Shown: one piece after another, positions 1 to 5,372 of the stretch
How the letters are laid out: each line of letters begins with the position of its first letter
Numbering within the stretch: the first letter of the stretch is position 1
Assembly: GCA_018055515.1 (NCBI GenBank)
Contig: JAGPHL010000175.1
Location: forward strand, 1-5,372
Source of the DNA: Anaerolineae bacterium
GTDB taxonomy: Bacteria > Chloroflexota > Anaerolineae > B4-G1 > SLSP01
Length of the DNA stretch: 5,372 nucleotides
Direction of reading: 5' to 3'
Notes under the pieces: generated by a model
The model's input: the letters and a program-made list of their open reading frames with translations, nothing else
What the model was told of the DNA's origin: nothing
Databases searched by the model: none
Made by a program: the position numbers and the translations under genes

Positions 1-8
1 GGCTCGCG

Positions 9-1871
9 CTAAGCCTGTTTCGTCGCGGCTTCCAGCAGCTGCTGGAGGCGGGGCACCATTTCTGCCGGGTTGGGGTAGAGCCCTTCCAGCAGCAGCAGAT
101 TGGCAAAGAGCTGCTCGATGGTCGCATCAATCAGCGCATCGTCGGCGGAGGGCGCTTCGATGAGCCGGGCCAGGTTGTGAATGAGGGGATGCGCGCGATT
201 TATTTCCAGGATCTTCGGTGGCGCGGTGAAGTTCTCCTCCAGCAGCCGGCGCACATGTTGGAGATCGCGCTCGGGGCCGCTCTCCGCCGATACCAGGCGA
301 CAGGGATGATCGCGCAGCAGCTTCGACTCGCGCACCTCGATGACACGCTCCCCTAACACGTCCTTGAACCGTTTGAGCACCCGCTCGAAATCCGGCTGGG
401 GAATGGCGGTAGGAGCCTCTGCTGGCGGCTCCGGCGCTGACGGCAGCTCGAGCGCGGCATCATCCACGTTTTGCAGCGGTCGCCCCTGAAATTCGCGCAA
501 CGTCTGGAGCATGAAGCCATCGAGCGGATCCACCAGGTAGAGCACTTCGAAACCCAGCGCGCGGAACGTATCCAGGTGCGGACTGTGGGCGACGGCGGCG
601 ATCGTGTCGCCGAGAATGTAGTAAATGGCCTGCTGCGATTCCGGCATTCGGCTCACATAGTCCGCCAGCGAGACGAGCCCCTCGGCCCTGGAGGAGGGGA
701 AGCGCAGCAAGGGCAGCAGCTCTTCGTGATCTGCCGGGCTGGTCGCTACGCCTTCTTTGATGAACGCCCCAAACTCGCGCCAGAATTGCGCGTAGTCATC
801 CGGGCGAGCCTCCGCCATTTCGTGTAGTTCTTTGAGCAGACGCTTGGTCAGAGCCCGCTGAATCTGGCGCACGACGCGATCGTTCTGGACCGTCTCGCGG
901 GAGATGTTGAGGGGCAGGTCCTCTGAATCCACCACGCCGACCACGAAACGCAGGTACTCAGGCAGCAGCTCCTCGTTGGCTTCCTGAATGAGGATCTTGC
1001 GTGAGTACAGCTTCAGGCCGGGCCCGGGGCGATACCGAAAGGGTCCCGTCTCGCGGTGACGCGGCACGAACAGAATGCTCCGTATGTTGACTGGCGCATC
1101 GGTGACCAGATGCTCGTGCAGCAACGGCGGCTCTGGATCCAGCGTGAGCTGGCGATAGAAATCCGCATATTCCTTGTCGGTGAGACTTGTCGGCGTTTGC
1201 CGCCACAGAGCGATCTGCTCGTTGATGCGCCGCCCCTGTAGTTTGATTGGGAAGGCGATGTAGTTGGAGTGCTTTTTGACAATCTGCTCCAGTCGCCAGG
1301 CGGACGCGAACTCAAGGGCGTCGTCTTTGAGGTGAATTTCGACGACGGTGCCGCGATCCGGTTTGAGCGCCGGCTCGAGGGTGTAGCTGTCCTCGCCCCG
1401 CGAAATCCAGGTCCAGGCCTCGGCATCGGGGCGATAGGAGCGGCTGGTCACCCGCACCTCATCGGCGACCATGAAGACGGCGTAGAAGCCCACGCCGAAC
1501 TGCCCGATGATGTCCGACGGGCGCTGCCCGGCCTCCAATTGCTGGAGGAACGCCATCGCGCCGGAGTGCGCGATGGTGCCGAGGTTTTCGATGAGCTCCT
1601 CGCGGGTCATGCCGATGCCGGTGTCCGCGACCGTGAGCGTGTGCTCGTCGGCATCGAAATCGAGGGTGATGGCGAGCTCGGCTTCGGGGTCGAGCACCTC
1701 GCGGTTGGTGAGCATCTCAAACTGCAGGCGATGCAGCGCGTCCGAAGCGTTCGAGAGCAGCTCCCGCAGGAAGATTTCCCGCTCGGTGTAAAGGGAATTT
1801 GCCAGGATGTTCAGCAGCTGGCGCACTTCGGCTTTGAACTGTAGCGATTCAGTATGGGTGGTTTCGGCCAT
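9..1871 (-). CDS. htpG: Molecular chaperone HtpG (bacterial Hsp90)
   Basis: This encodes a 620-residue cytosolic ATP-dependent chaperone of the Hsp90 family, close to the usual HtpG length. The N-terminal GHKL ATPase domain (about 1-220) shows the catalytic helix FLRELLSNASDAL (E37, N41), the DTGIGM box (D83-M88), the NLGTIAHSG lid segment (96-104) and GQFGVGFY (123-130). The middle domain (about 230-470) carries LNISRETVQ (321-329), whose Arg325 corresponds to the catalytic-loop arginine that contacts ATP. The C-terminal dimerisation domain (about 494-620) includes ERVIEVRESKLL and LEINRAHPLIHNL. A Pro/Ala-rich stretch at 477-493 joins the middle and C-terminal domains, and there is no eukaryote-type charged linker. 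The start at 1871 is chosen because AAAGGAGG lies 4 nt upstream and the family's N-terminus begins here; the frame stays open 35 codons further upstream, but those residues resemble nothing in the family. The gene ends in TAG near the window edge and is divergent from the hydroxylase gene. Identification is essentially certain. Confidence 0.97.
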   Translation of the reverse strand: MAETTHTESLQFKAEVRQLLNILANSLYTEREIFLRELLSNASDALHRLQFEMLTNREVLDPEAELAITLDFDADEHTLTVADTGIGMTREELIENLGTIAHSGAMAFLQQLEAGQRPSDIIGQFGVGFYAVFMVADEVRVTSRSYRPDAEAWTWISRGEDSYTLEPALKPDRGTVVEIHLKDDALEFASAWRLEQIVKKHSNYIAFPIKLQGRRINEQIALWRQTPTSLTDKEYADFYRQLTLDPEPPLLHEHLVTDAPVNIRSILFVPRHRETGPFRYRPGPGLKLYSRKILIQEANEELLPEYLRFVVGVVDSEDLPLNISRETVQNDRVVRQIQRALTKRLLKELHEMAEARPDDYAQFWREFGAFIKEGVATSPADHEELLPLLRFPSSRAEGLVSLADYVSRMPESQQAIYYILGDTIAAVAHSPHLDTFRALGFEVLYLVDPLDGFMLQTLREFQGRPLQNVDDAALELPSAPEPPAEAPTAIPQPDFERVLKRFKDVLGERVIEVRESKLLRDHPCRLVSAESGPERDLQHVRRLLEENFTAPPKILEINRAHPLIHNLARLIEAPSADDALIDATIEQLFANLLLLEGLYPNPAEMVPRLQQLLEAATKQA

Positions 1872-1875
1872 ATTT

Positions 1876-1883
1876 CCTCCTTT
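1876..1883 (-). promoter_or_regulatory. Shine-Dalgarno site that fixes the htpG start
   Basis: The minus strand reads AAAGGAGG followed by AAAT and then ATG. This near-perfect anti-16S match decides between the ATG at 1871 and upstream in-frame ATGs (the furthest at 1976), which would add 35 residues absent from HtpG proteins. Confidence 0.85.
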
Positions 1884-1916
1884 CTCCGAATCCCTTGTCG
1901 CGTGAATTTCTGTTTC

Positions 1917-1924
1917 ATTGTATA
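1917..1924 (-). promoter_or_regulatory. Candidate -10 element of the htpG promoter
   Basis: The minus strand reads TATACAAT here, containing TACAAT (5 of 6 matches to TATAAT). It would place a transcription start about 40 nt upstream of the htpG ATG. No sequence resembling TTGACA lies 16-18 bp upstream; a tandem repeat occupies that place instead. I see no CIRCE (HrcA) inverted repeat in the intergenic region. Only the -10 is supported, and only by similarity. Confidence 0.35.
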
Positions 1925-1928
1925 TCGC

Positions 1929-1948
1929 TTGCATTAGAATTGCGTTAG
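1929..1948. repeat. Tandem 9-bp direct repeat with an 11-bp period at the htpG -35 position
   Basis: The plus strand reads TTGCATTAG (1929-1937) and TTGCGTTAG (1940-1948), identical but for one base and offset by exactly 11 bp. On the minus strand these are CTAACGCAA and CTAATGCAA, lying just upstream of the htpG -10-like element. Direct repeats one helical turn apart next to the -10 are the usual form of binding sites for OmpR/PhoB-family activators. That function is inferred; the repeat itself is seen directly. Confidence 0.4.
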
Positions 1949-1964
1949 CGGCGCGGCTCGACAT

Positions 1965-1989
1965 GCTGACTGGCAAATTCGCTGTCTGG
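1965..1989. repeat. Imperfect direct repeat upstream of the hydroxylase -10 element
   Basis: GCTGACTGG (1965-1973) and GCTGTCTGG (1981-1989) differ at one base and are offset by 16 bp. The second copy ends 2 bp before a TATACT element. It could be a regulator site or chance: about two such 9-bp pairs would be expected randomly in an intergenic region of this size. Confidence 0.25.
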
Positions 1990-1991
1990 GA

Positions 1992-1997
1992 TATACT
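1992..1997 (+). promoter_or_regulatory. Candidate -10 element for the fatty acid hydroxylase gene
   Basis: TATACT matches the TATAAT consensus at 5 of 6 positions and sits in a local AT-rich patch. It would imply an untranslated leader of roughly 75 nt. The only -35-like hexamer is CTGACT at 1966-1971, 20 bp away, which is longer than the preferred 16-18 bp, so the promoter is tentative. Confidence 0.3.
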
Positions 1998-2061
1998 TTA
2001 AGCGAGCTGACCTTCACCCTGCGGCTGAAGCCCGGCGGTGCGGGGGCCGCAATTTACCTGG

Positions 2062-2068
2062 AAAGGAG
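2062..2068 (+). promoter_or_regulatory. Shine-Dalgarno site of the fatty acid hydroxylase gene
   Basis: AAAGGAG lies 10 nt upstream of the ATG at 2079, a good match at a normal to slightly long spacing. It supports this start as the real one. Confidence 0.75.
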
Positions 2069-2078
2069 TTTCCGCGTC

Positions 2079-2711
2079 ATGGAGCATGAGGTTGTCTCAA
2101 GCAAGGAACCGATTCGTCTGTTCAAGTCCGATTTTCTGGAATTTTTCACCCACGTTCATCCCGCTGTGATTGTGATTATCTGGCTGCCGGTGATGGTGTT
2201 CTTCCTGGTGCGCGCCATCCGGGCTGTGGAGCCGGGAAGCTCGTGGGCGCACATTCCCCTGGGGATGTTCATCGGACTCTTCCTCTGGACTTTGGCGGAA
2301 TATATGCTGCACCGCTTTGTGTTTCACTTCCGTCCCCGCAATGCCTGGCAGGAGCGCGTGTCCTTCCTCTTTCACGGCGTCCATCACGCGCAGCCGATGT
2401 CGAAGACGCGCCTGGTGATGCCGCCTGTCGTGAGCATCCCGCTGGCGCTGCTGTTCTACGGCCTGTTCTGGCTGGTGGTGGGACGGCTTCTCGGCGCCGT
2501 GCAGTGGGTGGCGCCGCTTTTCTCGGGCTTCATCCTGGGCTATCTCTGGTACGACCTCACCCATTATGCCCTGCATCACTTCCCGGCGCAGCGCGGGTAC
2601 TACAAGATGATCCGCCTGCATCACATGCGCCATCATGGCAAGAATCCCCATTTGCGCTATGGCGTCAGCTCGCCGCTGTGGGATTACGTTTTCCACACGC
2701 TATCGGAATAG
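2079..2711 (+). CDS. Fatty acid hydroxylase superfamily membrane protein (Scs7/FA2H-like, no cytochrome b5 domain)
   Basis: This encodes a 210-residue integral membrane protein of the di-metal, histidine-box hydroxylase superfamily. The expected clusters are all present: HRFVFH (H78, H83), FHGVHH (H99, H102, H103), THYALHH (H162, H166, H167) and LHHMRHHGKNPH (H181, H182, H185, H186, H191). The segment PMSKTRLVMPP after the second box and GVSSPLWDYVF near the C-terminus closely resemble the yeast Scs7 and animal FA2H acyl-chain 2-hydroxylases. Four hydrophobic segments (about 29-46, 59-76, 117-135, 142-160) fit that fold, with the His boxes on the cytosolic face. Eukaryotic Scs7/FA2H carries an N-terminal cytochrome b5; here only about 28 residues precede the first helix, so an external electron donor is needed. 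The likely activity is O2-dependent hydroxylation of a fatty acyl or lipid chain; the substrate is unknown. Sterol or carotenoid hydroxylase relatives are less likely given the Scs7-type motifs. A Nudix gene follows on the same strand after 59 bp, possibly co-transcribed. Confidence 0.86.
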   Translation: MEHEVVSSKEPIRLFKSDFLEFFTHVHPAVIVIIWLPVMVFFLVRAIRAVEPGSSWAHIPLGMFIGLFLWTLAEYMLHRFVFHFRPRNAWQERVSFLFHGVHHAQPMSKTRLVMPPVVSIPLALLFYGLFWLVVGRLLGAVQWVAPLFSGFILGYLWYDLTHYALHHFPAQRGYYKMIRLHHMRHHGKNPHLRYGVSSPLWDYVFHTLSE

Positions 2712-2722
2712 CGTCGGACACG

Positions 2723-2750
2723 GACCCTGAAATTATCAGGCTCGAGGGTC
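2723..2750 (+). repeat. Two mutually exclusive short hairpins in the hydroxylase-Nudix gap
   Basis: GACCCT (2723-2728) pairs with AGGGTC (2745-2750) around a 16-nt loop. Alternatively CCTGA (2726-2730) pairs with TCAGG (2736-2740) around a 5-nt loop. The two stems share CCT, so only one can form. An A6 run (2751-2756) follows on the plus strand. A rho-independent terminator for plus-strand transcription would need a U run there, so this is not a standard terminator. Any role in messenger processing or in start-site access for the Nudix gene is speculative. Confidence 0.4.
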
Positions 2751-2770
2751 AAAAAATCCAAAATCGAACG

Positions 2771-3265
2771 ATGCGTTATACACCTGATCAACAAGGAAAA
2801 GTTTGGGACGTGGGTGCTGCGGGCGCAGTCGTCCATGAGGGGCAGGTGCTGCTCGTCCGCAAGACTTACGGCGTGGCCAAAGGCATGTGGAGCTTGCCGG
2901 GCGGCTTTGCCCAACATGATGAGCTGCTCGACGAGGCGGCGGTGCGCGAGGTGCTGGAGGAGACTGGCGTGCAGGCGGAGGTGCTTTCCCTCATCTCTGT
3001 GCGCACGCGCTACGAGCCGGAAGGCGGCGCGGTCTTTGTCATCTTCCGTATGCGGCCTTTGGGCGGCGAACTGCGTCCCGATGGGACAGAGATTGACGCG
3101 GTGCGGTATTTCTCCGCTGAGGAATTGCACGCTTTGGGCGAACGGGAGATTTTCCCCCTGACCCGCAACGCGGCGCTGACGGCGCTTTCCGCAGCACCCG
3201 GCCTGGCGCAGGTGGATTTGCCCGCTTCCGGCGCCGGCCCCTATCACGCCTTCATGGCGCGCTGA
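2771..3265 (+). CDS. Nudix hydrolase
   Basis: This encodes a 164-residue single-domain soluble Nudix protein, of typical family length. The Nudix box is complete: G45, five residues, E51, seven residues, then REVLEETGV (59-67), giving the Gx5Ex7REUxEExGU pattern with the metal-binding glutamates E60, E63 and E64. The preceding strand GAAGAVVHEGQVLLVRK (15-31) and GMWSLPGGF (38-46) are standard for the fold. Such enzymes hydrolyse a nucleoside diphosphate linked to another group in a Mg2+-dependent way. Subfamily (ADP-ribose, dinucleotide, sugar nucleotide or oxidised nucleotide) cannot be told from the box alone. The ATG at 2771 gives a normal N-terminus but has no clear Shine-Dalgarno; the closest purine run, GAGGG at 2744-2748, is 22 nt away. 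A GTG at codon 14, preceded by AAGGA, is an alternative but would start right at the first strand. The open frame extends back into the hydroxylase gene only as a shadow. The gene overlaps the convergent kinase gene by 22 bp. Confidence 0.92.
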   Translation: MRYTPDQQGKVWDVGAAGAVVHEGQVLLVRKTYGVAKGMWSLPGGFAQHDELLDEAAVREVLEETGVQAEVLSLISVRTRYEPEGGAVFVIFRMRPLGGELRPDGTEIDAVRYFSAEELHALGEREIFPLTRNAALTALSAAPGLAQVDLPASGAGPYHAFMAR

Positions 3266-4662
3266 GTGGGCAAGGTAAAGGTAAAGGTGCTGCCGCGCCC
3301 TTCCTCGCTTTCCACCCAGATGCTGCCGCCGTGCGCTTCGACCAGGTTTTTGGCGATCGAAAGCCCCAGGCCGGTGCCTTTGGGGGTGCGCGCTACGGCG
3401 GGACGATAGAAGCGCTCGAAAATGTGGGGCAGATGCTCGGCGGGAATGCCCTCGCCCGTATCCCGGACGGCGACTTGCGCTGTCGTCGCATCGCGCAGGC
3501 TCAACGTCACGCTGATGCTGCCGCCGGCGGGGGTGTGCTGGATGGCGTTGGAGAGCAGATTGAGCAACACCTGCGACAGCCTTCGGGCGTCGCCTTCGAC
3601 AAACACAGGGGTCTCCGGTATCTCCGCGCTGAGCGTCAGCTCCTTCTCGCGGGCGCTGCCGCGGACGCGCTCCAACATGCTGTAGAGCAGCTCGCCGAGG
3701 TCGAGCGTGGCCCATTCCAGATGCAGCTCCCCCGCATCCGTGAGGGCGAGCACCCGCAGGTCCTCTACCAGGTGATTGAGCCGGCCCAACTCCGTCTGCA
3801 AGCCGGAAATGACTTCGGGGGTCGGCTCGGTCAGCCCGTCCTCCAGGCTTTCCAACTCTATTTGCAACACACTCAACGGCGTGCGCAGCTCATGCGCGAT
3901 GTCGTTCATCGCTCGACGCCGCAGCTCCTGTTGCCGCTCCAAATCCTCCGCCATGGTGTTGAAAGCCGTGGCCAGCTCGCCGAGCTCATCGTTGCTGGTC
4001 GCCGGAATGCGGTGCGAGAGGTCCCCGCATGCGATTTGCTGCGTCGCCTGGGAGAGCGCCTTGATCGGCGCGATGATGCGATCCGCTTGATGCCGGCCGA
4101 CCCACACCCCCATCAGCGCCACGACGAGCGTGGCGATCAGCAGGAACAACATCACCTGTCGCAAAAACGCGGTTTGATAGGCGTTGAGTTCTCCCAAGCC
4201 CGACATCACGACCAACGTGCCGACCTGCACGCCATCCACGGTGATCGGCACGCCGCCGTTGGCGATCGCCCGCGGCAACAACGTGAGATTGCCCTGTTCC
4301 GGCGCGCTGTCCGCCAGGATATTGCCTTGAGCATCCAGGAGCAGCAGGCGCTCGTCCGCCGGCGGGAGGTCCTCGTGCTCGCGGCCACGCAGGCCTGGCC
4401 GCATCATCATCGCCGGCATGTTTTCCGCTTCGGAGCGATAGAGCGCCACCAACTCTTCGACGCCGTCCCAACTTCCCATGAGGACATAGTAGCGCGCGAA
4501 CACCGGCGCCAGGCGTTGCGCGGTGCGCTGCCCACCGTAGGTCACCATGACGGTAAAGCGGTTGCGGATGATCAGGGCCGAGAGGGCCATCACCAGCGTC
4601 GCCGTGACCACGATGGCGAGGAGCAGGTTGAGGGTCAGGCGTGTGTGCAGACTGGATTTCAT
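3244..4662 (-). CDS. Sensor histidine kinase, HAMP-HisKA-HATPase type
   Basis: This encodes a 472-residue inner-membrane kinase, partner of the response regulator just upstream. A first transmembrane helix (about 10-32) and a second (about 168-189) bracket a ~135-residue extracytoplasmic sensor domain. Its LLLLDAQGNILADS (106-119) and the following VDGVQVGTLVV (142-152) look like a PAS/Cache-like sensor fold; this assignment is inferred. It also holds a methionine cluster (M82, M85-M87). A HAMP linker follows (about 190-242), then HisKA with AHELRTPLSVL, where H257 is the phospho-accepting residue. The ATPase domain has the N box LLNLLSNAIQHTP (N368, N372), G1 DTGEG (401-405), F box IFERFYR (414-420) and G2 GTGLGLSIAK (429-438), so it should be active. 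The ATG at 4662 follows the regulator's TGA by one base, with GGAG four bases upstream, indicating translational coupling. The stimulus is unknown. The 3' end overlaps the convergent Nudix gene. Confidence 0.93.
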   Translation of the reverse strand: MKSSLHTRLTLNLLLAIVVTATLVMALSALIIRNRFTVMVTYGGQRTAQRLAPVFARYYVLMGSWDGVEELVALYRSEAENMPAMMMRPGLRGREHEDLPPADERLLLLDAQGNILADSAPEQGNLTLLPRAIANGGVPITVDGVQVGTLVVMSGLGELNAYQTAFLRQVMLFLLIATLVVALMGVWVGRHQADRIIAPIKALSQATQQIACGDLSHRIPATSNDELGELATAFNTMAEDLERQQELRRRAMNDIAHELRTPLSVLQIELESLEDGLTEPTPEVISGLQTELGRLNHLVEDLRVLALTDAGELHLEWATLDLGELLYSMLERVRGSAREKELTLSAEIPETPVFVEGDARRLSQVLLNLLSNAIQHTPAGGSISVTLSLRDATTAQVAVRDTGEGIPAEHLPHIFERFYRPAVARTPKGTGLGLSIAKNLVEAHGGSIWVESEEGRGSTFTFTLPTQRAMKA

Positions 4663-4663
4663 G

Positions 4664-5359
4664 TCACTCCGATTCCGGGTTTTCCGTGAAGCGGTATCCG
4701 GCGCCGAAGACGGTGCGGATGTAACGCGGATTGGAGGGGTCGGCTTCCAACTTGCGGCGGAGATTGTGAATGTGGACATCCACGGTGCGCTCGAAGCCGT
4801 TATAGTAACCCAGGCTGGTGGCTTCCAGCAATTGGGTGCGAGTGAGCACCCGCCCGCGCGCCCGAATCAGCGTCAACAAGATCTCGAACTCGGTGGGGGT
4901 AAGGGCGACCGGCTGTCCCTTCAGCAGGCACTCGCGCGCCCCCACGTTGAAGACGACATCGCCGAAGCGGTAGACCTCGGTGGCCTCCTGCGGTTGGGCG
5001 AGCTGATTGCGGCGCAGCACGGCGCGCGCCCGCGCCACCAACATGCGCGGGCTGAAGGGTTTGGTGATGTAGTCATCCGCGCCGATCTCCAGCCCCATCA
5101 ACTGATCGGTCTCCTCGACGCGGGCGGTGAGCATGATGATGGGGACATTGGACTCCCGGCGCAGGGTGCGGCACACTTCCAGGCCGTCCATGCCCGGCAG
5201 CATCAGGTCGAGGACGATGAGATCGGGTTTCTCGCTGCGTGCGCGCGCCAACCCCGTCGGGCCGTCGAAGGCAGGCACCGTCTCGAAACCGGCCTGCTCG
5301 AAGTATTTTTGTACGCCCCGCGTGATGCGGGCTTCATCATCAATAATCAGGACTTTCAT
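4664..5359 (-). CDS. OmpR/PhoB-family DNA-binding response regulator
   Basis: This encodes a 231-residue transcription factor controlled by phosphorylation from the kinase encoded next. The receiver domain (1-115) has the acidic pair D7-D8, the phospho-acceptor D51 within VLDLMLPGMDG, T78 in IIMLTAR and K100 in ITKPF, all intact. The winged-helix effector domain (about 128-226) shows LTPTEFEILLTLI (153-165), the recognition helix region RTVDVHIHNLRRKL (191-204) and the wing IRTVFGAGYRF (214-224). Proteins of this class bind direct repeats as tandem dimers. MKVLIIDDE at 5359 is the classical N-terminus; another in-frame ATG at 5371 would add MEQV, and the window ends one base further, so a longer start cannot be excluded. 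The promoter and any upstream operon members lie outside the window. Overall pattern resembles BaeR/MtrA-type regulators, but I cannot name an orthologue or target. Confidence 0.95.
   Translation of the reverse strand: MKVLIIDDEARITRGVQKYFEQAGFETVPAFDGPTGLARARSEKPDLIVLDLMLPGMDGLEVCRTLRRESNVPIIMLTARVEETDQLMGLEIGADDYITKPFSPRMLVARARAVLRRNQLAQPQEATEVYRFGDVVFNVGARECLLKGQPVALTPTEFEILLTLIRARGRVLTRTQLLEATSLGYYNGFERTVDVHIHNLRRKLEADPSNPRYIRTVFGAGYRFTENPESE
4667..4670 (-). promoter_or_regulatory. Shine-Dalgarno of the kinase gene, inside the end of the regulator gene
   Basis: The minus strand reads GGAG, then TGAC, then ATG. The ribosome-binding site lies in the last sense codons of the response regulator, and the regulator's TGA falls between it and the kinase start. 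This decides the kinase start at 4662 over an upstream in-frame ATG at 4779 that would lie within the regulator gene. Confidence 0.7.
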
Positions 5360-5372
5360 GACCTGTTCCATG

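Noticed and set aside
1269..1844. A 191-codon plus-strand open frame opposite htpG
   Set aside because: It is antisense to the conserved ATPase domain of HtpG, has no family resemblance and no convincing ribosome-binding site; it is a shadow of the codon pattern.
1872..1976. A 35-residue upstream extension of HtpG
   Set aside because: A strong Shine-Dalgarno sits directly before the ATG at 1871, and the extension covers the promoter-like elements.
2012..2051. GC-rich inverted repeats in the hydroxylase leader (CTTCA/TGAAG and TGCGGC/GCCGCA)
   Set aside because: The stems are 5-6 bp and overlap each other, with 9- to 20-nt loops; this is expected by chance in GC-rich DNA and matches no riboswitch I recognise.
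2243..2770. A 176-residue N-terminal extension of the Nudix protein, overlapping the hydroxylase gene in another frame
   Set aside because: The extension reads through the hydroxylase gene, whose histidine boxes show that it is the true coding frame, and the added residues look like no known domain.
3247..3259. Small hairpin CGCC/GGCG in the convergent overlap, considered as a bidirectional terminator
   Set aside because: The stem is only 4 bp and neither strand has a U run after it.
3274..3290. Short tandem repeat AAGGTAAAGGTAAAGG
   Set aside because: It simply encodes the Phe-Thr-Phe-Thr strand at the end of the kinase ATPase domain on the minus strand.
2684..3715. A 343-codon minus-strand open frame across the Nudix gene and the end of the kinase gene
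   Set aside because: It runs out of frame with the kinase and antisense to the Nudix gene; the sequence is low-complexity and Arg-rich with no domain.
3331..4689. A 452-codon open frame on the plus strand opposite the histidine kinase
   Set aside because: Its translation is rich in R, Q, H and D with no recognisable domain, and it lies antisense to a kinase with every catalytic box intact. Long antisense frames are expected in GC-rich coding DNA.
1..5372. A search for a novel defence, mobile or biosynthetic system
   Set aside because: All of the sequence outside the intergenic gaps is taken up by five genes of well-known families, with no unknown protein, array or structured RNA left over.

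Overview
The window holds five protein-coding genes on GC-rich DNA and looks like an ordinary chromosomal stretch of a free-living bacterium. There are no transposases, integrases, phage genes, tRNAs, rRNAs or CRISPR repeats. The mix of genes and the style of the OmpR-type two-component pair would suit a Chloroflexota (Anaerolineae-like) or similar GC-rich environmental lineage. That placement is a weak impression; no gene here fixes the taxonomy.

Layout: positions 9-1871 (minus) encode HtpG, the bacterial Hsp90 chaperone. A 207-bp divergent intergenic region (1872-2078) follows, with a -10-like element on each strand and two imperfect direct repeats. Positions 2079-2711 (plus) encode a small four-helix membrane enzyme of the fatty acid hydroxylase superfamily (Scs7/FA2H type, without the cytochrome b5 domain). 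After a 59-bp gap that can fold into two alternative hairpins comes a Nudix hydrolase (2771-3265, plus). Its 3' end overlaps by 22 bp the 3' end of a convergent two-component operon read from the right edge on the minus strand. In that operon an OmpR/PhoB-family response regulator (4664-5359) is followed after one base by its sensor histidine kinase (3244-4662).

Functional reading: the regulator and kinase form a complete phosphorelay from an extracytoplasmic sensor to DNA. HtpG is cytosolic protein quality control, the hydroxylase probably modifies acyl chains of membrane lipids, and the Nudix enzyme probably hydrolyses a nucleoside-diphosphate-linked compound. A link between these genes (for example an envelope or heat stress response) is only inferred from proximity. 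I found no convincing previously undescribed system. The items most worth checking are the 11-bp-period direct repeat where the htpG -35 box should be, the stand-alone Scs7-like hydroxylase, and the overlapping convergent gene ends.
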